From contig NZ_JAUSUT010000001.1 of assembly GCF_030814215.1 (NCBI RefSeq), forward strand, positions 2,542,001-2,606,000: DNA of 64,000 bases, written 5' to 3'. Below the pieces are notes generated by a model. It was given only the letters and a program-made list of their open reading frames with translations, ran no database searches and had not been told where the DNA came from. Positions 1 through 8,435 of this stretch are shown one piece after another; the stretch's first letter is position 1, and every line of letters begins with the position of its first letter. Position numbers and translations under genes: made by a program. The stretch is from Amycolatopsis thermophila (GTDB taxonomy: Bacteria; Actinomycetota; Actinomycetes; Mycobacteriales; Pseudonocardiaceae).

Positions 1-1
1 C

Positions 2-124
2 ACCAGCCCGGCGGAGAACCCGTACGGCTCGCCCGCCGTCGGATCCCGCTACCAGGGACAACGCGGCCCCACGCCGTCGCGCGCGTACCTGAACTTCCAC
101 CGGGTGGACACCACCCAGCGCTAG
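2..124 (+). CDS. C-terminal fragment of an unidentified protein
   Basis: An open frame enters from the left edge and stops at TAG 122-124, giving 40 residues that end in [12 protein letters not shown]. The tail is rich in Pro, Gly and Ser before a more conserved-looking end. No motif allows a family assignment, and the gene's start is outside the window. The 120 bp that follow show no gene. Confidence 0.5.
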   Translation, partial: TSPAENPYGSPAVGSRYQGQRGPTPSRAYLNFHRVDTTQR

Positions 125-244
125 CGGCGCTGCGCGCCCAGCCGCGGTCGCGTCGTCGATCCCCCGGCGGGCCTTGCGCTGGTCACCGGCCGAGCACGTT
201 CTTGCGTGCCGAATTCCGCTGCCTTGGCGGTAGCCGGGGCCGGC

Positions 245-967
245 TCAAGAAGTGATGGCGCGGAGCGGCCCGGACAGGCGGGCCGCGAGAGCAGCGTCCA
301 CGAATCGGGCCTCCGTGAGTAGCAGCGTGGCCACCACGCCGCACGCGCGTCGCAGTTCGGTGGGGTCCGTGGTCCTGACCAGGGCTTCCGAGAACGGCGC
401 CACGACGTGCGCGGGCAGGTCGTCCATTCCCCGGCCTTGCACGGCGGGGACGTCGTGCCGCAGGCATGCCAGCGCCAGCACCTGGTCGCGCATGCCGCTG
501 ATCATGTACTCCGCCTGCCACACCCGGCCGCGGGCGAGACTCGATCGGGCGTGCAGCGCGTAGAGCCACGCCCAGCCGATCAGGTTCTCCGCGTCGGGCG
601 GCGGCGTCTGCGGCAGCTCGTTCGACTCGCCGAACAGAGCCCGAAATTTCGGACCACGGGCGCCGAACTCGGACTCCGGCCAGAACGCGATGTCGACCTG
701 CAGCGTGTCCGCCAGCAGGAACACCCGGAACACGTCCAGGTCCAGGTGGTGAACGGCCCCGTACGACCGGTACATCCGGTCGGTCCACTCGGCCCGGACC
801 TCGTCCCGGTCGGTGACCACGGCGAGCGCCAGGTCGATGTCCGACCAACGGTCCGTTCGTCCGACCGATGCCGACCCGGTCAGCGCCGCGCCGCTGATGC
901 GCGAGTCGGCGCGGGCCGCGGCGACCAGGTCGGCGAGCACGCGGTCACGGCTTTCCGGGGTGAACAC
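245..967 (-). CDS. nucleotidyltransferase domain protein
   Basis: 240 aa from a GTG start. Residues about 29-46 carry the Pol-beta-type nucleotidyltransferase signature GSxSxGRxDxxSDIDL, with the metal-binding Asp pair in SDIDLAL. Family members transfer nucleotides to small molecules such as aminoglycosides, or act as MNT-type antitoxins; the substrate here cannot be read from sequence. The C-terminal half is helical. The start lies 1 bp after the stop of the upstream Nudix gene, so the two are almost certainly co-translated. A stand-alone kanamycin-nucleotidyltransferase-like role is possible but unproven. Confidence 0.7.
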   Translation of the reverse strand: MFTPESRDRVLADLVAAARADSRISGAALTGSASVGRTDRWSDIDLALAVVTDRDEVRAEWTDRMYRSYGAVHHLDLDVFRVFLLADTLQVDIAFWPESEFGARGPKFRALFGESNELPQTPPPDAENLIGWAWLYALHARSSLARGRVWQAEYMISGMRDQVLALACLRHDVPAVQGRGMDDLPAHVVAPFSEALVRTTDPTELRRACGVVATLLLTEARFVDAALAARLSGPLRAITS

Positions 968-968
968 C

Positions 969-2198
969 TCAACCTCCCGCCGATGGCTGTGCGCCGACCT
1001 TCCACAGCGCCCCCGCGCGCAGGCCCAGCAGCAACGGCACCGAACCGCTGCCGTGGATCAGCTCGGGCAGGGCCGGCGAGAACAGGTCCGCCCCCGCGGC
1101 GAGTTCGCGGCCGAACGCGTCGAGGTCGATCTTCTCGAACCGCACCGCCGACGTGAAGTCCCGCTCGGCCCGGCTCGGACGGCGGTCGACGAGCTCCTGA
1201 CGCGTCACGGACAACTCGGTCAGCCCGAAGAACTCCGGCTTCGCGCCCCGCTCCATCCACCGGGCGAACCCGACGACCGTGGTGCGCGTGATCTCCGATC
1301 GCCGCAGCCCCGTCTCCTCGCACAGTTCCCGCTCCATACCCGCGCGCATGACGTCGTGCAGGTCGTCGCCGACGAGGTCGCGCGGCTCCAGCGAGCCGCT
1401 GCCCGAGGGCGCCAACAGCGACTGGCTCGCCGAATTCCGGTTCGACTGGACCACCAGCAGCACCCACCCGTCGGTCGTGACCGCCACCGTCGACACGCCC
1501 ACGATGTCCGCGAGCGGGCTCTCGGCGAGCGTCCGCAGCCGGCCCGCGGCGTCGACCATCATGCGCCGCCGCAGGTCGAACACCACACCGGTGTCCCGGC
1601 GGGAGACCCGCAGCGTGGCCAGCTCGTTCGAGCACTGCCCGTCGAAGAACCGCGTGCGGTGCAGACGGATCGGCGCGCCGCGGCCGACCGAGGGCAACGG
1701 CTCACCGCGCATGCCCACCACCGTGCCGTTGAACAGCAACCGGCCGTGCGCGCGCAGCGGCAGCACGTGCGGCGCGGTGGCCTTGAGCTCGGCGGGCAGG
1801 TGGTAGGGGTCCGCGGCGACGTCGACCGGGAACTCCGCCGTCCACAGTGCCCGGTCAACCGCGTCGCTGACCAGGCCGGTTCCGCGTCCGGGCAGCTCGA
1901 GGTAGCGGGCGCCGGGGTAGCTCGCGGGCGGTGGGACGTCCACGTGGGGGAAGGGCGCGGCGATCACGGTGAACTCGTACGCAGCCCAGCGGCCGCGGAG
2001 CAGGCGCACGTCCCGGACCAGGGTCACCAGCCCGAGCGCCAGCGCGATCACCGACAGCACGATCCCGACCGCGCTCGGCACGAGCGTGACCACTCCCAGC
2101 AGCACGCCCAGCGCGGACACGAACACCGGCCACTCGCGGGAACCGATGAACCAGGCGTAGTCGGCCTTCGCCCTGGCGCGGTTGGTCAGCTTGCCCAT
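969..2198 (-). CDS. membrane-anchored protein with a Nudix-like box
   Basis: 409 aa. Two hydrophobic segments lie near residues 25-60, followed by a soluble domain. The motif RELCEETGL (about residues 285-293) is the REUxEExGU core of a Nudix hydrolase box, but the glycine expected upstream sits farther away than usual, so the box is stretched or degenerate. Nudix enzymes cleave nucleoside diphosphates linked to another moiety. The rest is unassigned. It is the first gene of a two-gene unit with the nucleotidyltransferase, and is divergent from the potassium channel with about 100 bp between the starts. Catalytic activity is uncertain because of the stretched box. Confidence 0.6.
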   Translation of the reverse strand: MGKLTNRARAKADYAWFIGSREWPVFVSALGVLLGVVTLVPSAVGIVLSVIALALGLVTLVRDVRLLRGRWAAYEFTVIAAPFPHVDVPPPASYPGARYLELPGRGTGLVSDAVDRALWTAEFPVDVAADPYHLPAELKATAPHVLPLRAHGRLLFNGTVVGMRGEPLPSVGRGAPIRLHRTRFFDGQCSNELATLRVSRRDTGVVFDLRRRMMVDAAGRLRTLAESPLADIVGVSTVAVTTDGWVLLVVQSNRNSASQSLLAPSGSGSLEPRDLVGDDLHDVMRAGMERELCEETGLRRSEITRTTVVGFARWMERGAKPEFFGLTELSVTRQELVDRRPSRAERDFTSAVRFEKIDLDAFGRELAAGADLFSPALPELIHGSGSVPLLLGLRAGALWKVGAQPSAGG

Positions 2199-2301
2199 CG
2201 ATCACGGTGTCTACCAGAACCCGGGTGACGATCCGGGCGAAATGATCGGGATCACCGGCTCGCCGCGTGCGACGATCACGCCGAGGACGGGAGGAACGGC
2301 G

Positions 2302-3012
2302 ATGTGGGAAAAGCGCATGGAGTGGCCGCTGACCGGAGTCGCGGTCCTGTTCCTGGCCGCCTACGCCTGGCCGATCCTGCAGCCGTCGCTGGGGAGTACC
2401 GGCCGGGCGTGGTGCGAGACCGTCACGTGGATCGCGTGGGCGCTGTTCGCCCTCGACTACGTCGTGCGGTTGGTCCAGTCGCCCGACCGCGTGCGGTTCC
2501 TGACGCGCAACGTTCTCGACCTGCTGGTCATCGTCCTGCCGCTGCTGCGGCCCCTGCGGCTGCTGCGCCTGGTGGCGATGCTGAACGTCCTCAACCGCAA
2601 CGCGGCGCTCGCCCTGCGCGGCCGGGTCGTCGTCTACGTCGTCGGCTCCACGGTGCTGATCGTCTTCTGCGCGGCCCTCGCGGTGCTCGAGGCGGAGCGG
2701 CCGTTCTCCGACGCCGGCATCCGGACCTTCCCGGACGCGCTGTGGTGGGCGATCACCACGATCACGACCGTCGGCTACGGCGACCGCTACCCGGTGTCCG
2801 GCACCGGCCGGATGATCGCCGTCGGGCTGATGGTCGCGGGGATCGCGCTGCTGGGCGTGGTGACGGCCACGTTCGCGTCGTGGCTGGTCAAGCGCGTCGA
2901 GGAGGTCGAGGCGTCCTCGCAGACCGTGACCTGCGCGCAGATCGCCGAGCTGAGCCGCGAGATCGCCGAACTGCGCGCCGCGCTGGCCGCGAACGACCGG
3001 AAGGACCCCTGA
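2302..3012 (+). CDS. potassium channel family protein
   Basis: 236 aa from the ATG preceded by GGGAGGAA; an upstream in-frame TTG would add 40 residues with no membrane segment and is unlikely. Several transmembrane helices are followed by a pore loop with the selectivity filter TVGYGD (about residue 155), characteristic of K+ channels. An arginine-rich stretch (RPLRLLRL) sits where a voltage-sensor S4 helix would lie. The C-terminus, after the last helix, has heptad-like hydrophobics and could form a short coiled coil for tetramer assembly. It lacks an RCK (TrkA) domain. Confidence 0.88.
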   Translation: MWEKRMEWPLTGVAVLFLAAYAWPILQPSLGSTGRAWCETVTWIAWALFALDYVVRLVQSPDRVRFLTRNVLDLLVIVLPLLRPLRLLRLVAMLNVLNRNAALALRGRVVVYVVGSTVLIVFCAALAVLEAERPFSDAGIRTFPDALWWAITTITTVGYGDRYPVSGTGRMIAVGLMVAGIALLGVVTATFASWLVKRVEEVEASSQTVTCAQIAELSREIAELRAALAANDRKDP

Positions 3013-3275
3013 CGCGCACGTCACCGGAGCAGCTCGAGGGCGATTACTGGGAGGCCCGCCGCTCCACGAGGACCGAACGTCCCCGGCGGCGCAGCGGCGG
3101 TGCGCCGGGCTGACCGCCGGCGGCGGTGACGGCCGCGTGGCGCGGGCGACCGCAGCGGTGGGGGCGTCGTGCGGCGAGAGGAGGCTGCGGGCCGGCTGGC
3201 CGGGCCCTCGCCGCCCCGCGGTCCCGCGGAGCCGCTGTGGGAGATCTTGCAGCTGGGGGCGGGGCCCCCGGACGG
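3013..3275. other. intergenic region without a supported gene
   Basis: The space between the potassium channel and dusB is very GC-rich. A short open frame continues after the channel stop, but it has no start codon. A 6-bp G/C inverted repeat with a 3-nt loop at 3255-3269 lies just beyond the dusB stop and may help terminate it. Nothing else is recognised. Confidence 0.4.
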
Positions 3276-4421
3276 CTAACCGCCCGAGTGCATGTCCTCG
3301 GCCTCGGGCACCAGGTCGTCGTCCGGGTTGTCGAGCCATCCGTGCGGCAGCGTGACCTTCCCGGGCGAGCCCTGCCGCCCGCGCGGGCCCAGCGCGTCCG
3401 CCGGGAAGGGGGCCGTGTGGTCCAGCTGGGCGATCAGCTCGTCCAGCTCCTCCATCGTCGACACCAGCGCGAACCGGCGTCGCAGCTCGGAGCCGACCGG
3501 GAAGCCCATGAAGTACCAGGCCATGTGCTTGCGCAGGTCGCGCATCGCCTTGGCCGGGCCGTCGTGCTGGACCAGCAGCTCCGCGTGCCGGCGCAGGACG
3601 CGCGCCACCTCGCCCAGGTTCGGCCCCTCGGGCACCGGGCGGCCGGCGAACGCGGCCTCCAGCTCGCCGAACAGCCACGGCCGGCCCAGGCAGCCGCGCC
3701 CGACGACCACGCCGTCGCACCCGGTCTCGGCGACCATGCGCAGCGCGTCGTCGGCCGTGAAGATGTCGCCGTTGCCCAGTACGGGGATGGTCTGGACGGC
3801 CTCCTTCAGCCGCGCCACCGCGCTCCAGTCGGCCTTGCCGGAGTAGCGCTGGGCGGCCGTGCGGGCGTGCAGCGACACCGCCGCCGCGCCCTCGGCCTCG
3901 GCGATGCGGCCGGCGTCGAGGAACGTGTGGTGGTCGTCGTCGATGCCGATGCGGAACTTGACCGTGAACGGGACGCCCGCGGCGTCGGCCGCCTCCACCG
4001 AGGCGCGCACGATCTGGGCGAACAGCTTCCGCTTGTACGGCAGCGCCGCGCCGCCACCCTTGCGGGTGACCTTGGCGACCGGGCAGCCGAAGTTGCTGTC
4101 GATGTGGTCCGCCAGGCCCTCACCGACGATGATCTTGACCGCTTCCCGCATGGTCTTCGGGTCGACCCCGTACAGCTGCATCGACCTGGGGTGTTCGTGC
4201 TCGCCGAACGTCATCATGTGCATCGTGCCCGGATGGCGCTCGACGACGGCGCGCGCGGTGATCATCTCGCACACGTAGATGCCGGCGCCGTACTCCTGGC
4301 ACAACCGCCGGAAGGCGACGTTCGTGATGCCGGCCATGGGCGCGAGCACCACCGGCGGATCGACCTCGTACGGGCCGATCTTCAGCGCGGGCTTGCTCAG
4401 GGTCGCGGTCACGCCCTCCAT
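3276..4421 (-). CDS. dusB: tRNA-dihydrouridine synthase
   Basis: 381 aa, a normal length for the actinobacterial DusB group. It reduces specific uridines of the tRNA D-loop to dihydrouridine using FMN and NADPH. Visible marks are the N-terminal APMAGITN motif of the FMN-binding TIM barrel and NFGCPVAKVTRKGGGAAL near residue 110 with the catalytic Cys. The phosphate-binding region GNGDI followed by GVVVGRG is also present. The C-terminal helical domain (AELLVQH, MRDLRKHMAWY) binds tRNA. It stands alone, facing leftward. Confidence 0.93.
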   Translation of the reverse strand: MEGVTATLSKPALKIGPYEVDPPVVLAPMAGITNVAFRRLCQEYGAGIYVCEMITARAVVERHPGTMHMMTFGEHEHPRSMQLYGVDPKTMREAVKIIVGEGLADHIDSNFGCPVAKVTRKGGGAALPYKRKLFAQIVRASVEAADAAGVPFTVKFRIGIDDDHHTFLDAGRIAEAEGAAAVSLHARTAAQRYSGKADWSAVARLKEAVQTIPVLGNGDIFTADDALRMVAETGCDGVVVGRGCLGRPWLFGELEAAFAGRPVPEGPNLGEVARVLRRHAELLVQHDGPAKAMRDLRKHMAWYFMGFPVGSELRRRFALVSTMEELDELIAQLDHTAPFPADALGPRGRQGSPGKVTLPHGWLDNPDDDLVPEAEDMHSGG

Positions 4422-4449
4422 TGTCGCTGGTGACTCGCGCCACCCGAAG

Positions 4450-4845
4450 TTAGGCCCGCTCGACGGCCGGGATCTCGGGGTGACGCCGCGACCGCGGCCG
4501 CCCGGCGGTGACCGTCCACAGGACCTTCCCGTCGGGGTGCGTGCCGCCCACGCAGGTCAGCCGCCGGCACACGACGTGCCCGGTGTGGCCCGTGGTGCCG
4601 AGCTCGATCTTCAGGTGCGGGATGTCCACGGTCGGGCTCTGCAGGATCGCGTCCTCGGCCCGGCCGACCACCAGACCGGTGAACCACAGCTGGTCGAAGT
4701 GCAGGGACAGGACGCACTCGAAGAGCAGTTCGACCGGTTCGTCGGGGTTGTCGTCCGTGCGCAGGACCAGCTCCGAGTGCTCGACGTCGTAGCGCCACAC
4801 GCGGAAGTCCCGGGACGAGCTGAACAACGGCTCCGGCTGGTTCAT
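4450..4845 (-). CDS. conserved hypothetical protein
   Basis: 131 aa, soluble, with no signal peptide or membrane helix. The sequence starts MNQPEPLFSSSRDFRVWRY and looks like a beta-rich domain with alternating hydrophobics. A CRRLTCVGG stretch holds two cysteines. I do not recognise the family. It lies between dusB and the rhamnose locus in the same orientation, 28 bp upstream of the dusB start. Confidence 0.6.
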   Translation of the reverse strand: MNQPEPLFSSSRDFRVWRYDVEHSELVLRTDDNPDEPVELLFECVLSLHFDQLWFTGLVVGRAEDAILQSPTVDIPHLKIELGTTGHTGHVVCRRLTCVGGTHPDGKVLWTVTAGRPRSRRHPEIPAVERA

Positions 4846-4888
4846 GGCCCCAGTATGGGTGCTCGGCGCGCCCCGCGTGGCCTGGATG

Positions 4889-5725
4889 TCACCGGATCAG
4901 TTGGCGTTGCCTGCCCAGGCCGTCGATCTCGAGCTCGACCACGTCGCCCGGCCGCAGGTACGGGTAGCGGCCGCTCAGCGCGACGCCCTCCGGGGTGCCC
5001 GTGTTGATCACGTCGCCCGGGTCGAGGACCAGGTACTGCGACAGGTCGAACACCAGCTGCGCCACCGAGAAGATCATGTCCGCGGTCGTCGAGTTCTGGC
5101 GCGGCTCGCCGTTGACCCACGACCGCAGCCCGAGCTTCTGCGGGTCCTCGATGTCCGTCGCCAGCCACGGGCCCAGCGGGTTGAACGTCTCGGCGCTCTT
5201 GCCCTTCGACCACTGCCCGCCGGACTGCTCGATCTGCAGCGACCGCTCCGACACGTCGTTGCCGATCGCGTACCCGGCCACGTGCGCCAGCGCCTCCCCG
5301 GGCGAGGACAGGTACCGCGCCTGCTTCCCGATCACCACCGCCAGCTCGACCTCCCAGTCGACCTTCGTCGCGCCGGGCGGGATCAGCACGTCGTCGTCCG
5401 GGCCGACCACCGTGTTCGGGTGCTTGAAGAAGATGATCGGCCGTTCGGGCGGCGCGGAGCCGGACTCGGCGGCGTGGGCGGCGTAGTTCTGCCCGATGCA
5501 GATCACCGCGCCGGGCTTGGCGACCGGCGCGCCGATCCGCCGGCCCGGGTCCGCCACCACGGGCAGCGAACCGGCGGCCAGTTCGGCCCGGACGCGGTCC
5601 AGCCCGCCGTCGGCCAGGAAATCGCCGGTCACGTCCGCCGTCACCGAGCTCAGGTCGAACAAGCCACCGTCGTGGCGCACCGCGGGCCGTTCGGCGCCAC
5701 GCTCACCGAGTCGCATCAGTTCCAC
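4889..5725 (-). CDS. fumarylacetoacetate hydrolase family protein, probable sugar-acid diketo hydrolase
   Basis: 278 aa, GTG start (an ATG lies three codons in). The family signature is clear: ICIGQNYAAHAAE, FFKHPNTVVGP, the metal-binding ExE in DWEVELAVVIG and the Asp in IGNDVSERS, plus NTGTPEGVAL near the C-terminus. Family members hydrolyse C-C bonds of diketo acids or decarboxylate them. It begins 4 bp after the GH78 rhamnosidase stop, as the last gene of the rhamnoside operon. That context points to the terminal hydrolase of the non-phosphorylated L-rhamnose (or L-fucose) route acting on a 2,4-diketo-3-deoxy acid; this substrate is inference. No partner dehydrogenase or dehydratase is in the window. 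Confidence 0.85.
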   Translation of the reverse strand: MELMRLGERGAERPAVRHDGGLFDLSSVTADVTGDFLADGGLDRVRAELAAGSLPVVADPGRRIGAPVAKPGAVICIGQNYAAHAAESGSAPPERPIIFFKHPNTVVGPDDDVLIPPGATKVDWEVELAVVIGKQARYLSSPGEALAHVAGYAIGNDVSERSLQIEQSGGQWSKGKSAETFNPLGPWLATDIEDPQKLGLRSWVNGEPRQNSTTADMIFSVAQLVFDLSQYLVLDPGDVINTGTPEGVALSGRYPYLRPGDVVELEIDGLGRQRQLIR

Positions 5726-5729
5726 GGGA

Positions 5730-8435
5730 TCACTCTAGGAGCTTTTCCAGCGCCCGCTTCGCCGTGGACCCGTCGGCGAGCGTCTTCATCGCCAGGAAAT
5801 CGGCCAGGTCGGGCGCCGGCCGGTCGAGGTAGCGCCCCGCCCGGTGCGCCGCGTCCACCGCGTCCTCGGCGAGCCCGTGGGAGACCAGCAGCGACACCGC
5901 GTCGTCCCACTTCGGGGAACCGATCAGGTCACGAACGGTCCGTACGTGCGGCTGCACCAGGCACGGATCCGGCACCGTCCAGCTGTGCCGGCCGTGCCGC
6001 ACCTCGACCGCCGAATCGCCCGGCACGTGCACCTTCGCCGTCACCCCGGGCGGGACGACGACCTCCAGCGTCAATCGCCCGCTGTCCCGTCGCCAGGCCA
6101 CGGACGCTTCGCCGTAGGGCGTTTCGTGCCGGGCCGAGGCGTGGGTGAGCGCCGCGTTCGGGACCGGGCGAACGGTCATCTCGCGGTACCCCGGAGCCCA
6201 CGGGGCCAGGCCGGCGACCGTGCGGTGCATCCAGTCGGCCACCGCGCCCAGCGCGTAGTGGTTGAACGACGTCATCTCGCCGGGGTTGATCGACCCGTCC
6301 GGCAGCATGCTGTCCCAGCGCTCCCAGATCGTCGTCGCGCCCATCGTCACCGGGTACAGCCACGACGGGCACCCCCGTTCCAGCAGCAGCCGGTACGCCA
6401 GCCCGGGATACCCGGCGTCGGTCAGCGCGTCGGTGATCAGCGGTGTCCCGACGAACCCGGTCGCGATGCGGAAACCGTTGGTGCGCACCAGGTCCGCGAG
6501 CCGCCGCCCGGCCGCGCTCCGCTGTTCCGGCGTCGGCAGCAGCGCCCATTCGATCGCCTGCGCGTAGACGGTCGGCGCGTCCGAGAGCACCCGGCCCGAG
6601 CCGGTGACGTACTCGCGCGCGAACGCTGCCCGGGTTCGCTCGGACAGCGTCCGGTATTTCGAACCGTCCCGCCCCAGCACCTCCGCCGCGTCGGCGACGA
6701 TCTCCGCGGACCGCGCGAGGTACGCCGTCGCGACCACGTCGGAGTCGGCCTTCGCGGCGAACGGGTCGTCCGGCGGCGCGGCCGGGTCGAGCCAGTCGCC
6801 GAACTGGAACCCGCCGGCCCACACGTCGTCCGTGGTGAGCGAGGCGATCTTGTCGACCCAGCCGCGCATGCTGTCGAACTGCCGCGCCAGCACCTCGGCA
6901 TCGCCGAACCGCTGGTAGAGCACCCACGGCACGACGACGGCCGCGTCGCCCCACGCCGTCGCGGTCGGATCGTCGCCGGGCAGGACGTCCGGGATCACGA
7001 ACGGCACCGCGCCATCCGGACGCTGGTCGGCCGCCAGGTCGGCCAGCCACGAACGGAGGAACCCGGCGCAGTCGTAGAGGAAGCTCGCGGTGGGCGAGAA
7101 GACCTGGATGTCCCCGGTCCAGCCGAGCCGCTCGTCCCGCTGCGGGCAGTCGGTCGGCACGTCCACGAAGTTGCCGCGCATGCCCCACACGACGTTGTCG
7201 TGGAACTTCTCCAGGTCCGGGTCCGAGCAGGTGAACCAGCCGGTGCGCCGCAGGTCGCTGTGGACCACCACGGCCTCCAGGTCCGCCGCGCGCAGATCGT
7301 CCACTCCGGACACCTCGGCGTAGCGGAAGCCGTGGAAGGTCAGGCTCGGTTCGAGCACGGTCTCGGTGCCGCCGGGCAGGACGTAGGTGTCGGTCGCCTT
7401 CGCCGACCGCAGCGGCCGCACGCCCAGTTCGCCGTTCTCCAGCACCTCCGCGTGCCGCACGGTGACCTCACGAGCGTCCCGCACGCGCACCCGCACCCAG
7501 CCGACCACGTTCTGCCCGAAGTCCACCAGCGTCTTCCCGGACGGCGACGACCACACCCGCACCGCGGGCACCACCTCGGTCACCCGCACCGGCGGGCCCT
7601 CCGGCGCGACGAGCCGTCCGAGGTCGGCCTCCACCACCTCGACCGAGTCCACTTCGGACTCGGTGAGCGTCAGGTCCGTGTGCTGCCCGTCGTACAGGTC
7701 GTCGGAGACGATCCGGCTCTCCCGCGCCGACCACCGCTCGTCGGTGCCGACGACCTCGGTGGTGCCGTCGGCGTAGGTGACCTCGAGCTGCGCCAGCAGC
7801 GCGAGCCGGTCGCCGTAGAGCGCGCGGCGGCCGCTCCAGCCCAGCCGCCCGCGGAACCAGCCGTTGCCGAGCAGGAACTCCAGATCGTTCGTCCCCTCGC
7901 GCAGCAGCGAGGTGACGTCGTGCGTCTGGTACCGCAGCCGGTGCCGGTAGCTGGTCCAGCCGGGCGCCAGCACCTCGTCACCGACGGGCGATCCGTTGAT
8001 CGACGCGGTGTAGACGCCGTGCGCGGTCGCGTACAGCCGCGCCGAGACGATGCCCGGCCGCAGCTCGACGCTTCTGGTCAGGATCGGCGCACGCTGCCCG
8101 ATGCCGCCGATCGTGCGCGGGCTGATGAACCTCGCCGACCAGTCCTCGGGCCGCAACAGCCCGGTTTCCACGGTCGCCGGTTCCGACCACTCGTCGCCGA
8201 CGCGGATCCGCACGGTCGCGCGGGTCCGCGAGGGCAGCGGTTCGAACGGCCACGGCACCAGCACCTGCTCGGCCGAGGCGACCCGGACCGTGTGCGAACC
8301 GTCGATTTCGACCTCGTACCCGGTCTGCGTCCACTCCGGATCGTCGGTGCGCACCTGCCAGGACAGCCGGGGCGTGCCGGTGCCGATGCCCAGTGCGGTG
8401 TCGTGGTGCTCGAATCGGATGGCGGTGACGGTCAA
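5730..8435 (-). CDS. GH78 alpha-L-rhamnosidase
   Basis: 901 aa from a TTG start whose TTGA overlaps the stop of the upstream gene. It removes terminal alpha-L-rhamnose from glycosides. Order of domains: N-terminal fibronectin-like part, Bac_rhamnosid_N domain (SINGSPVGDEVLAPGWTSY), concanavalin-like domain, then the six-hairpin catalytic barrel with DCPQRDERLGWTGD and GATTIWERWDSM, which hold the acidic catalytic residues. A beta-sandwich follows. The last 75 or so residues after the sandwich are helical and not typical of the family. No signal peptide is seen, so the enzyme is probably intracellular and acts on imported rhamnosides. Confidence 0.92.
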   Translation of the reverse strand: MTVTAIRFEHHDTALGIGTGTPRLSWQVRTDDPEWTQTGYEVEIDGSHTVRVASAEQVLVPWPFEPLPSRTRATVRIRVGDEWSEPATVETGLLRPEDWSARFISPRTIGGIGQRAPILTRSVELRPGIVSARLYATAHGVYTASINGSPVGDEVLAPGWTSYRHRLRYQTHDVTSLLREGTNDLEFLLGNGWFRGRLGWSGRRALYGDRLALLAQLEVTYADGTTEVVGTDERWSARESRIVSDDLYDGQHTDLTLTESEVDSVEVVEADLGRLVAPEGPPVRVTEVVPAVRVWSSPSGKTLVDFGQNVVGWVRVRVRDAREVTVRHAEVLENGELGVRPLRSAKATDTYVLPGGTETVLEPSLTFHGFRYAEVSGVDDLRAADLEAVVVHSDLRRTGWFTCSDPDLEKFHDNVVWGMRGNFVDVPTDCPQRDERLGWTGDIQVFSPTASFLYDCAGFLRSWLADLAADQRPDGAVPFVIPDVLPGDDPTATAWGDAAVVVPWVLYQRFGDAEVLARQFDSMRGWVDKIASLTTDDVWAGGFQFGDWLDPAAPPDDPFAAKADSDVVATAYLARSAEIVADAAEVLGRDGSKYRTLSERTRAAFAREYVTGSGRVLSDAPTVYAQAIEWALLPTPEQRSAAGRRLADLVRTNGFRIATGFVGTPLITDALTDAGYPGLAYRLLLERGCPSWLYPVTMGATTIWERWDSMLPDGSINPGEMTSFNHYALGAVADWMHRTVAGLAPWAPGYREMTVRPVPNAALTHASARHETPYGEASVAWRRDSGRLTLEVVVPPGVTAKVHVPGDSAVEVRHGRHSWTVPDPCLVQPHVRTVRDLIGSPKWDDAVSLLVSHGLAEDAVDAAHRAGRYLDRPAPDLADFLAMKTLADGSTAKRALEKLLE

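Noticed and set aside
407-2228. Long plus-strand frames over the Nudix and nucleotidyltransferase genes
   Set aside because: Arg/Pro/Gly-rich translations antisense to genes with clear motifs; a GC-rich codon artefact.
3013-3113. Short frame after the potassium channel (LEGDYWEARRS)
   Set aside because: No start codon in frame downstream of the channel stop.
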